DNA of 64,000 bases from Paenibacillus sp. Root444D2 (GCF_001426375.1 NZ_LMEO01000045.1:1112452-1176451), one strand, 5' to 3'; numbered from the stretch's first letter, positions 43,649 to 53,488 are shown. Numbers and translations are program-made. Notes: generated from the sequence alone by a model not told the origin.

Positions 43649-45040
43649 ATGAAGACATTGAAAATGAGAAGTACATCTATCGCTTTAACAGCACTCATGG
43701 TGCTGCTGACTAGCGCTTGCGGCAAGGCTGAACCGACGACATCAGGCAGTACAGCAGATATCAAATCATCCGCTTCTCCTGCTGCCGCAGAAACGAAAAA
43801 ATCGGCTGAACCGGTTAAAGTAATCTGGTGGCACTCGATGAGCGGTGAGCTCGGCAAAGCCGTAGATAAACTTGTTGCAGACTTCAACGCTACCCAAAAA
43901 GATGTGCAAGTTGAAGCTGTTTTTCAAGGCACATATGATGAAAGCTTAAATAAAATGAAAGCTTCTATGGATAGCAAAAGCGGTCCTTCTCTTATTCAAG
44001 TATACGAAATCGGCTCCCGTTTCATGATCGACTCCAAGGCCATTACGCCAGTCCAAAAGTATGTCGATGCTGATAAATTCGATCTCTCCCAACTAGAAGA
44101 TAACATTCTAAATTACTATAAATTCGATGGCAAACTGTATTCCATGCCTTTCAACACTTCGAATCCGATCCTTTATTACAACAAAGATATGTTTAAAGCT
44201 GCCGGTCTAGATCCTGAAAAGCCGCCAACAACATTTGAAGATGTTGCCAAAGCTTCTCAAGCATTAACCAAAGACGGTAAAGCTGGCGCATCCTTTGCCA
44301 TCTACGGTTGGTTCATGGAGCAATTCTTTGCTGGACAAGGTGCCGAATACCTTAACAATGGTAACGGTCGTACGGCCGCAGCTACGGAATCCATGGTTAA
44401 TAGTGAGTCAGGCGTGAAGACTTTGACGTGGTGGAAGCAAATGGTCGACAGCAAAACAGCTACGAACCTAGGACGCAAGACAGATGATACGAAGAAAGCG
44501 TTCTTGGCTGGCCAAGTCGCTATGACTTTAGATTCCACAGCCTCACTACGCGGAATCGTGAGCGGTGCTGACGGTAAATTCCAAGTTGGAACCAGCACCC
44601 TGCCTAAACCAGCTGATGCGAAGGATGGCGGTGTTGTTGTCGGAGGTGCAAGTCTCTACATCCTAAACAACAAATCCGAAGCTGAGCAAAAAGGCGCATG
44701 GGAGTTCATTAAATTTCTGACAACCCCACAAACACAAGCTTGGTGGCACGTCAACACCGGCTACTTCCCAATTACGAAGAAAGCTTACGACGAGCAGCTG
44801 GTGAAGGATAACCTTGCCAAATATCCGCAATTCCAAACCGCAATTGATCAACTGCACAATACAAAAGCAAATAAAGCCACACAAGGGGCTGTAATGGGTG
44901 TATTTCCAGAAGCACGGCAGCTTGTAGAAACAGCTGTCGAAGAAGCTCTAACAGGTAAGAAGGCGCCGAAGGAAGCGCTGGATGCTGCTGCGAAGAGCAT
45001 CACGGAGAAAATTGGCGCTTATAATAAGACAGTAAAATAA
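43649..45040 (+). CDS. Glycerol-3-phosphate-type binding lipoprotein, UgpB-like
   Basis: 463 residues. Lipobox with Cys about residue 24 (VLLTSAC), a flexible Ser/Ala-rich linker, then a family 1 binding fold resembling UgpB: VIWWHSMSGELGKAVDKLV, LYSMPFNTSNPILYYNK, GGASLYIL and WWHVNTGYFPITKKAY. UgpB captures glycerol-3-phosphate and glycerophosphocholine. GGGAGAG lies about 12 bases upstream of the ATG. A strong terminator follows, closing the three-gene operon. Confidence 0.9.
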   Translation: MKTLKMRSTSIALTALMVLLTSACGKAEPTTSGSTADIKSSASPAAAETKKSAEPVKVIWWHSMSGELGKAVDKLVADFNATQKDVQVEAVFQGTYDESLNKMKASMDSKSGPSLIQVYEIGSRFMIDSKAITPVQKYVDADKFDLSQLEDNILNYYKFDGKLYSMPFNTSNPILYYNKDMFKAAGLDPEKPPTTFEDVAKASQALTKDGKAGASFAIYGWFMEQFFAGQGAEYLNNGNGRTAAATESMVNSESGVKTLTWWKQMVDSKTATNLGRKTDDTKKAFLAGQVAMTLDSTASLRGIVSGADGKFQVGTSTLPKPADAKDGGVVVGGASLYILNNKSEAEQKGAWEFIKFLTTPQTQAWWHVNTGYFPITKKAYDEQLVKDNLAKYPQFQTAIDQLHNTKANKATQGAVMGVFPEARQLVETAVEEALTGKKAPKEALDAAAKSITEKIGAYNKTVK

Positions 45041-45081
45041 TTGGAATTGGAACAACCTGTAGAAAAAGCACTTTGGGAGCT

Positions 45082-45117
45082 AACTGGCGTCGGTAATCCA
45101 CCGACGCCAGTTTTTAA
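45082..45117 (+). terminator. Terminator after the Ugp-like operon
   Basis: AACTGGCGTCGGT (45082-45094) pairs perfectly with ACCGACGCCAGTT (45100-45112), followed by TTTAATTT. Confidence 0.93.
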
Positions 45118-45282
45118 TTTCTTATGTGAACGATCTTGTTATTCGTACAAACTCCCATGTTGTCGAATTTATACCTCCGATGAAATTGATGCAGCACCAT
45201 ACTCCCAGTACTTCTACTCCTTACTTATTGTGAGATAAACCTAGCCTGAGGCTAGGTTCTCTACAATTGTATACTCGGGGAT

Positions 45283-45475
45283 GAATAAGCCAGCAAATTG
45301 TGCTTATTCCCGCGAACTTCGATGCATCTCGTGAGATAAGACCACAGAGCGTACTTATCTCTTGCATGTCCTTACTTTCAGAACGAATTAATTCACATTA
45401 AGCAACTGTACCTTGCTTATTCCTTCAAATCAGGATCAATTTGAATAAATAAGCAACCTCAGCTTACTTATTTTC
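45283..45475. repeat. Array D: four dyads with 50/63/51-bp spacing
   Basis: GAATAAGC...GCTTATTC (45283), GAGATAAG...CTTATCTC (45333), TTAAGCAA...TTGCTTA (45396) and AAATAAGC...GCTTACTTATTT (45447) are separate stem-loops spaced 50, 63 and 51 bp, the geometry of arrays A-C. The stems differ but each stays self-complementary. GAATTAATTC before the third dyad resembles the linker of array B. A palindrome of about 21 bp (45238-45258, CTAGCCT/AGGCTAG) precedes it. No gene is supported in 45118-45576. Confidence 0.75.
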
Positions 45476-45576
45476 CCAACCAAACAACATGGAAGGCTCC
45501 CTTATCGAAGACTTGGGGGATAGATACTCTCAGCACGTTTAACAGTTAGATCTTAGTCTCTTTTAAACAAATATAA

Positions 45577-47277
45577 CTATAACTTAAACTTATGTATCAA
45601 GCGCTGCAAACTTTCAGCCATACCAGACAGATGTGAGGCAGATGAGGAAATACCTTCCATGGAAACCAACTGCAGATCTGATGCGCTGGCTACAGACTGG
45701 GTATTATCATTAGCATTTCTGGCAATCGATGCAGTTGAGATAATAGATGCAGTGATTTGCTCGGATGAGGCGGCCATTTGCTCTGAGATCGCTGAAATCT
45801 CTTGAATTTCGTTGTTGATATGCTGAATAGAATCGAGTATGGAACCGAACTTTTCACTAGTCGTTTCAGCCACTGAGATACCTACCGTAACTTCACGAGT
45901 AACGGATTGTATCGCTTCTACAGCATGCCTTGTTTCTGTTTGAATTTCATGGATTAACGCAGCAATTTCGTTAGCGGATGAACTGGATTGTGCAGATAAT
46001 TTTTTCACTTCATTCGCGACAACCGCAAACCCTCTACCTCCTGCCCCCGCTCTTGCTGCTTCAATGGAAGCATTCAGTGCCAATAAGTTTGTCTGAGTTG
46101 CAATGTCAGATATCATCGATATAATCGCACCAATTTCTTCCGATCGCTGCCCCAGCCGACCAACAAAGTCTGCCGTTGTAGTTGCTGAATCTTTGATTAG
46201 ACCCATTTGAGCAACGACTTGACGGATAGCTTCATTTCCTTGCTCGGCCTGCGTCGAGGTTTCAACGGACTTTTCCGAAACGACAGATGACGTTTCTGCA
46301 ATTCGTCCGATTCCTATTGCCATTTCTTCCATGGCTTTTGCTGCTTCTTCCGTACTAATGAGCTGATCAGATGCCCCTCCAGCAACTTCTTGAACGGCAG
46401 CAGCAACTTGTCTCGAAGAAGCGGCTGTTTGATTAGCACTTGCTGCAAGCTCTTCGGATAAAGCAGCGACTTGAGCGGAGGTTGTTGCCGTTTGCTGCAG
46501 AGTTTCCCTCAAATGAACAACCATGTCGTTTGCTGCTTTGGCCAATTGCCCCAACTCATCCTTGCTTCTTACTTTTAATGGCTGGACATCTAGTTCTCCT
46601 TTGGCTACTTGAACGATATGGGAAGTAACCTTATGTAAGGTTTTGGAAACTAGCAGATGAACACTTACAATGACTGCTGCCGCTGTAACCAAGCTAAAGA
46701 TCAATAATAAAGTTAGACCCGTCTTCGCGGAAGAAAAAGCATCGATGGCTTCATTAGTCGCATGGACGGCCTCGCCTTTATTATATATTTTCATTTTGTC
46801 AAAGATAGCCTGTACCGTCACATTCAGCTCTTCCGCTTGTGCGAGCAATTGCGCAGCCTTCGCGCTATTTTTAGATTGACTTGCTTCTAAAGTCTGCTTA
46901 TTGACGTCTTTAAATTCGTTCCACTTGCCTTTAAATTCAGCCAGATTTTTGCGATCTTCCTCCATAACAGCCTTTTTTTCATACTCCGCCAATTTCTGAT
47001 CGATTTTTCGGTATACGAGAGCAATACTGCTTTCCTGTCTGTCTTTACCGGTCTTAAGCGTCTCATCTAGATGCATGACGGTCAACCGCATGACATGCTC
47101 CACCTCGAAATTCAACTCATTGATTAACTCTACGCCAGGCAAAGTGACAGCCGTTATGGAATCAATCCGTTCCTTCATGATATTCATTCGATTGATTGAA
47201 AATATCGCCATGATAAGCATTAACACAAAAATGATGGCAATTCCGAGCATGATTTTTTTTCCGACAGATAATCTCAT
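45577..47277 (-). CDS. Methyl-accepting chemotaxis protein
   Basis: 566 residues: membrane segments near 8-28 and 188-210 around a four-helix-bundle sensor, HAMP (about 212-263), then the signalling coiled coil with tip (DIATQTNLLALNASIEAARAGAGGRGFAVVANEVKKLSAQ). AGAAGG precedes the ATG. It is the last gene of a co-directional run that includes two binding proteins and a PP2C phosphatase, with only 35 bp before it, so it may sense the same solute, perhaps through one of those binding proteins. Confidence 0.93.
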   Translation of the reverse strand: MRLSVGKKIMLGIAIIFVLMLIMAIFSINRMNIMKERIDSITAVTLPGVELINELNFEVEHVMRLTVMHLDETLKTGKDRQESSIALVYRKIDQKLAEYEKKAVMEEDRKNLAEFKGKWNEFKDVNKQTLEASQSKNSAKAAQLLAQAEELNVTVQAIFDKMKIYNKGEAVHATNEAIDAFSSAKTGLTLLLIFSLVTAAAVIVSVHLLVSKTLHKVTSHIVQVAKGELDVQPLKVRSKDELGQLAKAANDMVVHLRETLQQTATTSAQVAALSEELAASANQTAASSRQVAAAVQEVAGGASDQLISTEEAAKAMEEMAIGIGRIAETSSVVSEKSVETSTQAEQGNEAIRQVVAQMGLIKDSATTTADFVGRLGQRSEEIGAIISMISDIATQTNLLALNASIEAARAGAGGRGFAVVANEVKKLSAQSSSSANEIAALIHEIQTETRHAVEAIQSVTREVTVGISVAETTSEKFGSILDSIQHINNEIQEISAISEQMAASSEQITASIISTASIARNANDNTQSVASASDLQLVSMEGISSSASHLSGMAESLQRLIHKFKL

Positions 47278-47312
47278 ATATCAACTACCTTCTATTCAAA
47301 TGGCTGCTCACT

Positions 47313-48170
47313 CTATTCAAATTGAATCCATATCCCTGTCTTATCATCCGATACCTTGAAACGAGGGTAACGCAGGCAATCCTTATCATCTAATTCAAGA
47401 TTGAACAACCAATCCGCATAACCAGCCAATGTGCTATTTGTAATAGAAGTAGTCAACTCCTGAATGACGTCAATCGGCTCTCCTCCACGTTCTGTATGCG
47501 GGAAAAGACCGTCGGTAACAAGCAGCAAGGACTTCAACTGAATGCGGTTGATTCTACCGTATTCGATGAATTCGGCCAGATGCGGTTCACCGCTCATCAC
47601 GGAGTAGCCGGCCATCGTATTCATCTTCGATTTATTTTGCAAAATGATCGGTTTAACGAGTTCCCAAAGGTCCTCTCTCTTCACAATGCCCTTCTCGATG
47701 CCTTGCTCCCAAATGCGTTTGGATTCAAGATCGATATGTGCGACCTGATCACGCGAAATCGTCCGAAGCGACCCGTCCTGATAAACAGCCACGATCATAC
47801 AATCTCCAACCTGTGCATAATCGATATAATTATCCTCAATTCGGATAAGAGCGAGCGAACTCGTCCACAAAGCACCTTTATCTGATGTATGGATCCCGGC
47901 TGCTTCCATTTTCTCCCTCAACCGGATATTAGCTTGAACAACCAGCTGCTTGAGATCCAAATCAGCGACATCCTCCGCTTGAAGCGACTCCAAATACTGT
48001 TTGATCACTTGCGAGGCCAAGTACCCCCCCGTTTCGTTGTTAGGACCACGAAACGGATGCAGAGAAGTTGCACCGTCCAGTACCCCAAATAAATGTAACT
48101 GTTCATTGTCAACAAGTGCATCTTCATTCCATTCACCGCTGCCCGGTAAGGATATTTTTTCTACATGCAT
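47313..48170 (-). CDS. PP2C-family protein phosphatase
   Basis: 285 residues. PPM metal-binding acidic residues occur in expected places: EWNEDAL, FGVLDGATS, AQVGDCMIVAV, LLLVTDGLF and VSDDKTGIWI. No membrane segment or fused sensor domain, so it is a free cytosolic Ser/Thr phosphatase with Mn/Mg. It is encoded 41 bp after a binding-protein gene and 35 bp before a chemoreceptor, an unusual place for such an enzyme. The target is unknown; one possibility is a phosphoprotein linked to the transporter or chemotaxis. Confidence 0.85.
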   Translation of the reverse strand: MHVEKISLPGSGEWNEDALVDNEQLHLFGVLDGATSLHPFRGPNNETGGYLASQVIKQYLESLQAEDVADLDLKQLVVQANIRLREKMEAAGIHTSDKGALWTSSLALIRIEDNYIDYAQVGDCMIVAVYQDGSLRTISRDQVAHIDLESKRIWEQGIEKGIVKREDLWELVKPIILQNKSKMNTMAGYSVMSGEPHLAEFIEYGRINRIQLKSLLLVTDGLFPHTERGGEPIDVIQELTTSITNSTLAGYADWLFNLELDDKDCLRYPRFKVSDDKTGIWIQFE

Positions 48171-48211
48171 AGTTGTACGCCACCTTCATCTCATGTCTGT
48201 ATATTCTTCGT

Positions 48212-49450
48212 CTATTTGCGAAGCCAAGTCTCGTATTCATCCTCAAAATGCTTTTCCTTCGTATCGTTTGGTTCTTGTTCTAATTGCTCCAGCATGGATT
48301 GGGTGTAGCTCCACCGTTCGAAATCCATCTTTGCGGGCCTCTTGACCGAGAACATCCGCACCGAATCAAGAATCATCTTTTGACTCGCATTCCACTGTCC
48401 TTCTTCTTGCAGCTTTAGTAGAACATCGGACCGCGAAGGAATTAAACCATTGCTGCGCAATAAAGCATTTTGCGTGTTCTCATTGATCATATAGGAAATA
48501 AAGCTGTTAGCCGCTTTCACTTTAGTTGGTGTTGAATTTAAAACAATCATCCCATCAACGCTAGGCACAATTCCCTGTTGCTCCAGCCCAGGCAGCAACT
48601 GAGCATTATATTGGAACTTACCGCCAATATATCGTTCTACCGTCATCAGTTGTTCAGAAGTACTTAGGAATAAACCGATTTTTCCATTAATAAAATCACT
48701 TGCAGCCCGACGGTGAGTGAGCGGCTTCATAATGTTCAAACTATGAACCCACTCTCCCCACATGGATATAGCAGAGTCGAACTTACCATATTCCTCGGTT
48801 TCGCCATGGCTTTCCTTTACGTTTAAGCTCTCCAGATACCAAGGCAATTCCTTGTCGATGGCAATTCCCCAATGCCCTTTGATACCTCCGTCGTTCCCAA
48901 TCAAGTTTGTTTCCATTGCAGCATTCGACACTTCATTCCATCCAGTAAACGAGCCCTTCTGAGAGTTCTTTAACAGTTCCTCTCGGTAATATAGCATCGG
49001 TATGCTCCCACCGATCGGCACTGCCCAATCCAGGTCTGAATAATGAAAAGGCTCGGTAAACGCAGGCTGCAGCTTCTTCCATTCCGGAATGGATAGATTA
49101 TCTACGGGAAGCACCGCACCTGCATCCACTAACTGGGTAATCCCATAATAACTTTTAATTTCAGCGAGCTGTGGCGCCGCATTAGCGGATATTGCCGCCA
49201 TCAACTCTGTAAATAAATGATCACTTGAGCGGAAGTATCTCACATCCACATCAATGTTCGGATAAGTTTGATGAAACTCATTAATAGAGGTTTCCAAGTC
49301 TTGACTGTAAACCCAGATGGATAAAGCCGTTCCACGAACAGATTCTTCGTTTGTTTTAGTCGATTTCTTATAATTAAACATAAAAGAGGTTGCAATGATA
49401 AGGATCAGTTGTAATGCTATGCCCCAAATTATCCATTTATTTAGCTTCAT
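48212..49450 (-). CDS. Second extracellular solute-binding protein, membrane-anchored
   Basis: About 412 residues from the ATG at 49450 (GGGAGG 5 bases before). The N-terminal hydrophobic helix (about 6-24, IIWGIALQLILIIATSFMF) lacks a lipobox Cys, so it is probably a signal anchor. The rest has a family 1 binding fold (LSIWVYSQDLE, DWAVPIGGSIPMLYY, VPSVDGMIVLNST, NGLIPSRSDVL). It follows the fused permease by about 100 bp and precedes the PP2C gene. It may be a second receptor or a sensory partner of the kinase or chemoreceptor. Confidence 0.83.
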   Translation of the reverse strand: MKLNKWIIWGIALQLILIIATSFMFNYKKSTKTNEESVRGTALSIWVYSQDLETSINEFHQTYPNIDVDVRYFRSSDHLFTELMAAISANAAPQLAEIKSYYGITQLVDAGAVLPVDNLSIPEWKKLQPAFTEPFHYSDLDWAVPIGGSIPMLYYREELLKNSQKGSFTGWNEVSNAAMETNLIGNDGGIKGHWGIAIDKELPWYLESLNVKESHGETEEYGKFDSAISMWGEWVHSLNIMKPLTHRRAASDFINGKIGLFLSTSEQLMTVERYIGGKFQYNAQLLPGLEQQGIVPSVDGMIVLNSTPTKVKAANSFISYMINENTQNALLRSNGLIPSRSDVLLKLQEEGQWNASQKMILDSVRMFSVKRPAKMDFERWSYTQSMLEQLEQEPNDTKEKHFEDEYETWLRK

Positions 49451-49552
49451 GGTTCCTCCCGGTAAAAGCTCATCATGACAATCATTTTCATTGTAGCACG
49501 ACAAGTTTCCGAAATCATGAGCCTTCATGAAAGACGTTTCTCACTCAAGCCG

Positions 49553-51220
49553 TTACAACTGCAGCCCCTTCTTGCTAAGCTTATTAGCTATGATCAAGGA
49601 AATTAACGTCGTGAGTGAAAGGATTGAGGCAAGAGCTGCACCTGTACCGTAGTTAGCTGTAAATACCTCGCTGTAGATCGTCACGGTAATGGTTGCTGTC
49701 GCCCCGTAATAAAGAACAATCGTAGAACTTAATTCATTAATGGTCGTGACCCAGCTCAGAATCGCTCCGGACAAAACACCGGGTGCCATCAAACGTCCCG
49801 TTGTCTTGAAGAATGTCTTCATAGGCGGTACGCCAAGGCTGATCGAAGCTTCCTCTACGCTGCGATCCAATTGATACAAGATCGCCGTACTGGAACGTAT
49901 CGTGTATGGCAGCTTGCGCACCACATAAGCGATGACCAGAATGACCCATGTCCCCGTCAGCACTACAGGAGGCTTATTAAAAGCAATGATCATGCTGATC
50001 CCCAGAACTGTTCCCGGCATGACATAAGGTATCATGATCAAGGAATCGAGCATCGCCGTCAACTTCGATTTCCTGCGAACCAACACGTAGGCAACTAACA
50101 TCCCCATTACTACCATGATCACGATGGATATTAAGGAGTAGGTGTACGTATTCAAGATCGCCTTGGGTACGCGGAACAAAATTTCTTTATAACTATCTAA
50201 ACTAAATCCATTTTGAAATACCGGTCCCTTTGTCTTGATGAACGAGGTCACAATGACTGTCGCCTGAGGAATAATCGATACACATGCGACCAACAAAGCA
50301 AAGCCAGTAAACAGCCATTTCTTCAGCGGCCCCAGTATTTCTACTTTCGGTGTCCGCATACCCGTCATCGTATAATTTTTGCGGGAGACAAAGTATCGTT
50401 GAAGAAACAAAATACTCGTAGAACAAATGATAAGGATTACGCTTAACGTACTAGCCATGGCGGGGTTTCCACCCATCTCACTGATGAACTGCTCATAGGC
50501 TAAGATTGGCAATACCTTGAAACCTTGGCCAAGCAGCATCGGCGTGCCAAAATCTGCAAACGACGCCATAAACACCATTAAAGCGCCAGCTGAAAGTGTA
50601 GGAAAAATCAACGGAATCGTAACCGTACGCAGCCTGTGGAAGCTTGAACGTCCCAAGCTTTCTGCCGCTTCTTCGAGCGAAGTGTCAATCGTTTTCAGTG
50701 CACCAGAAACATATAAATAAATATGCGGATAGAACTGAAGTGTAAAGACGAATACAATACCTTTCCATCCGTAAATAGAGGAGAATGGAATCCCAATATC
50801 ATGCAGGAATCGTGTTAGAAAACCGTTATTCCCTAACATCAAAATCCAAGAATACGCTCCGATAAAAGGAGGGGAAAGCAAGGACATAATTACAAGAATT
50901 TGAATAATGCCTTTAAATTTCACATTGTAGCGAGTTGTGATATACGCGAGTGGAACACCTATTAGGATAGAGAACACCGTTGTAAGTACGGATACCTTCA
51001 AACTGTTCCATAGGGCACTGTAATAATACTTCAGCTTGATGAAATTCGCGTAATTGGCTAACGAGAACATCCCTTGGTCATTAAAAAAACTGTTGAACAG
51101 CAAGGAGAATAAAGGGTATACGATAAAAGCGAATAGAAAGAGATACACAAACAATGTCACCCAAGACCAGAAGTCCCATTGTTTGAAGGAGAACCACCGG
51201 CTTCTCTTAACGGCTTGCAC
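49553..51220 (-). CDS. Fused two-domain ABC permease, FbpB/AfuB type
   Basis: About 555 residues with around twelve membrane segments in two homologous halves, each with an EAA-type loop (EEAAESLGRSSFHRLRTVTIP; VEEASISLGVPPMKTFFKTT). Both channel halves are thus in one chain. The GTG at 51220 is preferred: GGAGGCGG inside the end of the ATPase gene lies 6-8 bases before it, and the overlap is then 14 bp. An upstream TTG lacks a ribosome site. It partners the ATPase and the family 1 binding protein. Confidence 0.88.
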   Translation of the reverse strand: MQAVKRSRWFSFKQWDFWSWVTLFVYLFLFAFIVYPLFSLLFNSFFNDQGMFSLANYANFIKLKYYYSALWNSLKVSVLTTVFSILIGVPLAYITTRYNVKFKGIIQILVIMSLLSPPFIGAYSWILMLGNNGFLTRFLHDIGIPFSSIYGWKGIVFVFTLQFYPHIYLYVSGALKTIDTSLEEAAESLGRSSFHRLRTVTIPLIFPTLSAGALMVFMASFADFGTPMLLGQGFKVLPILAYEQFISEMGGNPAMASTLSVILIICSTSILFLQRYFVSRKNYTMTGMRTPKVEILGPLKKWLFTGFALLVACVSIIPQATVIVTSFIKTKGPVFQNGFSLDSYKEILFRVPKAILNTYTYSLISIVIMVVMGMLVAYVLVRRKSKLTAMLDSLIMIPYVMPGTVLGISMIIAFNKPPVVLTGTWVILVIAYVVRKLPYTIRSSTAILYQLDRSVEEASISLGVPPMKTFFKTTGRLMAPGVLSGAILSWVTTINELSSTIVLYYGATATITVTIYSEVFTANYGTGAALASILSLTTLISLIIANKLSKKGLQL

Positions 51221-52307
51221 GGTAGACCGCCTCCTTGCCGCTTTCATCAAACATCGTTGCTTTATCTAACTGTAAATTCACATAAACAACCTGTTTCACT
51301 TTACGCAGCTGATGAGGTTCTACAGCATGCTCTTGAATGTCAATCACAAAACCATTTGGAAGCTCAATTAAATAGCTAACTTTTTCACCAAGAAAAGTAA
51401 CGGACTCGACCGTACCTCGAATCAAATTCTCGCCTGTGTTCTCGGATTCAAGCCGAATACGCTCGGGACGCAGCGAAAACAGCGATTTCCCTTCGTATGG
51501 CTTCAAGAGCGGCAGTCGGAAAGACGTTCCAAGCAGTTGAATCTCAGCTTCACCTTGATCGCTTTTACTGCCTCGGCACTCGGCCTCGATAAAGTTCGAT
51601 GTACCGATAAAGTTAGCTACAAATTGGTTTGCCGGATAAGCATAGATGTCCTCTGGAGGCGCAATTTGTTGAATGATACCTTCACTCATTACGGCAATGC
51701 GATCGGAAACAGCCAAAGCTTCTTCCTGATCATGCGTCACGTAAATCGTTGTGATGTTCAGTTCCTTTTGCAGTCGCCGGATGTCCGATCTCATCTTGAT
51801 GCGTAACTTGGCGTCGAGGTTGGACAAAGGCTCGTCCATTAACAGCAAGCCTGGACGAATAACGATAGCCCGTGCCAATGCAATACGCTGCTGCTGACCG
51901 CCGCTCATATTAGAAGGAACACGATCTCGCAAGTGCTGCAGCTGAACCATCTCCAACGCTTCCATTACGCGCTGTTCCGTTTCTTTCTTATTCACATTCC
52001 GAGCCTTTAATCCATAAGCCACATTTTCAAACACGGTCATATGTGGAAAAATCGCATAGTTTTGAAAAACCATTCCAATGTTTCTTTCATGTGTCGGCAC
52101 ATCATTAATCTTACGATCGCCGAAGTAAATATCGCCTTCTTCTTGACGATAGAAACCAGCAATTGTCCGCAGCAGCGTTGTTTTTCCGCATCCGCTGGGT
52201 CCGAGTAAGGTGAAGAATTCCCCTTCTTGGATGGTTAAATGAGCATCATTGACCGCCTTGGCGGTTCCGAAATATTTGGTCACGTGGTCAAAGACGATTT
52301 TTTGCAT
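51207..52307 (-). CDS. ABC transporter ATPase, FbpC/PotA type
   Basis: 366 residues. Walker A GPSGCGKTT, Q-loop in MVFQNYAIFPHM, signature NMSGGQQQR, Walker B LLLMDEPLSNLD and switch His in YVTHDQEEA. The C-terminal third is a TOBE-type regulatory domain (SLRPERIRL). It powers the fused permease. It is separated from the upstream binding-protein gene by a terminator-like hairpin. Confidence 0.93.
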   Translation of the reverse strand: MQKIVFDHVTKYFGTAKAVNDAHLTIQEGEFFTLLGPSGCGKTTLLRTIAGFYRQEEGDIYFGDRKINDVPTHERNIGMVFQNYAIFPHMTVFENVAYGLKARNVNKKETEQRVMEALEMVQLQHLRDRVPSNMSGGQQQRIALARAIVIRPGLLLMDEPLSNLDAKLRIKMRSDIRRLQKELNITTIYVTHDQEEALAVSDRIAVMSEGIIQQIAPPEDIYAYPANQFVANFIGTSNFIEAECRGSKSDQGEAEIQLLGTSFRLPLLKPYEGKSLFSLRPERIRLESENTGENLIRGTVESVTFLGEKVSYLIELPNGFVIDIQEHAVEPHQLRKVKQVVYVNLQLDKATMFDESGKEAVYRASR

Positions 52308-52325
52308 GTTATTTACCTCCGATGT

Positions 52326-52363
52326 CTAAGAAAAAGGTGCCTAGACCATTAAAGTAAGGCACC
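52326..52363 (-). terminator. Internal attenuating terminator between binding protein and ATPase
   Basis: GGTGCCT (52336-52342) pairs with AGGCACC (52357-52363); on the minus strand TTTTTCTT follows. Such partial terminators keep binding-protein levels above those of the channel genes. Confidence 0.75.
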
Positions 52364-52381
52364 GCTCATTTGATCAATTCA

Positions 52382-53443
52382 TTATTCTTGTCCGGATACA
52401 ATTTTGCCAAAACGTTTAATATTTTCGTCTTTCTTGCTGGAAGCCCAATCAAAATCATAGTCGACGAGCTTGATATCCTTGGCTTGTGCGATACCTTGAA
52501 TCACTTCTGCATCCTTACGAACGGAACGGCGTTTGAATTCCTTTTGAATGAGAGACTGCACGTCTTTACTAACTAGGAAATCGATAAATTTCTTCGCATC
52601 TTCCATATTTTTAGCACCCTTGATGATTGCTGCTCCATCAGGTACAGCTGAAGTTCCTTCGGTAGGATAAATAATGCCGACTTTGGCGCCGCCTTCCACA
52701 TAACGATACGCTGCTTCCTCAAGCGTAACTCCAAGCGCAAATTCTTTGTCAGCTACCCCTTTATATACCTGGCCAGAGCCTGACAATACTTTACCATCCA
52801 GGTTGGTTACAAACTTCTTAATAAAACCCCAACCTTGGTCTTTTCCGTTTGCTGTCAGCATGGTGATTAATTGCGTATAGGAAGAACCGGACTTTGCAGG
52901 ATCCGCATAGGCAATCTTCCCTTTCCATTTCGGATCCAGTAGATCTGTCCAACCCTTTGGCTCCTCGCCTGCTTTAACCAGCTCTTTATTGTACATGATG
53001 ATCATTGGCAGTGCGGCAAATGGTGTCCACACATTGTTTTTGTCTACATATTGCGAAGAAATATTGTCATATTCCTTTGTTTTGTAAGGTTCAAAATATT
53101 TTTTGTAGGCTTCAAGTGAATCAGCTCCTCCAGCCCAAAATACATCGCCCAGCGGATTGGTTGCCTCGGCTTGTACACGCTTCAGGAGGTCTCCTGTACC
53201 ACCGGAAATCAACTGTACCTCAATGCCTGTACGATCCTGAAACTCCTTAATAATCGGGTTATTAAGCTCTGCTGCATTCGGGGAATACAAGGTAAGCTTA
53301 CCACCCGTTTTTGATGAGGGTTGACTAGTCGCAGGTTGTCCAGAAGATTCGGCCGGTTTCGCCGTTGGGGTCTCTTTTGCACCGCATCCGATCAGAGAAC
53401 CGACAAGCAGCAGGGATAAAAGACTCGTTAGTGATTTTTTCAT
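52382..53443 (-). CDS. Family 1 binding lipoprotein, AfuA/HptA-like
   Basis: 353 residues. Lipobox Cys20 (SLIGCG), Pro/Ser/Thr linker, then a FbpA-type fold: LTLYSPNAAELNNPII, ATNPLGDVFWAGGADSLEAY and GIIYPTEGTSAVPDGAAIIKGAKN. The paired tyrosines that hold iron in true FbpA proteins are not seen near the C-terminus, so sugar phosphate, phosphonate or another small anion is a better guess than ferric iron. First in the operon with a good promoter, just after its likely two-component system, as in staphylococcal HptRSA. Confidence 0.87.
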   Translation of the reverse strand: MKKSLTSLLSLLLVGSLIGCGAKETPTAKPAESSGQPATSQPSSKTGGKLTLYSPNAAELNNPIIKEFQDRTGIEVQLISGGTGDLLKRVQAEATNPLGDVFWAGGADSLEAYKKYFEPYKTKEYDNISSQYVDKNNVWTPFAALPMIIMYNKELVKAGEEPKGWTDLLDPKWKGKIAYADPAKSGSSYTQLITMLTANGKDQGWGFIKKFVTNLDGKVLSGSGQVYKGVADKEFALGVTLEEAAYRYVEGGAKVGIIYPTEGTSAVPDGAAIIKGAKNMEDAKKFIDFLVSKDVQSLIQKEFKRRSVRKDAEVIQGIAQAKDIKLVDYDFDWASSKKDENIKRFGKIVSGQE

Positions 53444-53488
53444 TTTGTTAACCCTCCATATGATTTGTGTCTTTATCTTTCTAGTTTT

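Noticed and set aside
41779..45040. Complete Ugp system with its own ATPase
   Set aside because: No ATPase gene is present in or near this operon; the ATPase at 51.2-52.3 kb belongs to another transporter with a fused permease.
52382..53443. Ferric iron-binding protein annotation
   Set aside because: Fold similarity to FbpA is clear, but the paired tyrosines of iron binders are not seen, and the neighbouring kinase/regulator pair fits a sugar-phosphate-type sensor better.
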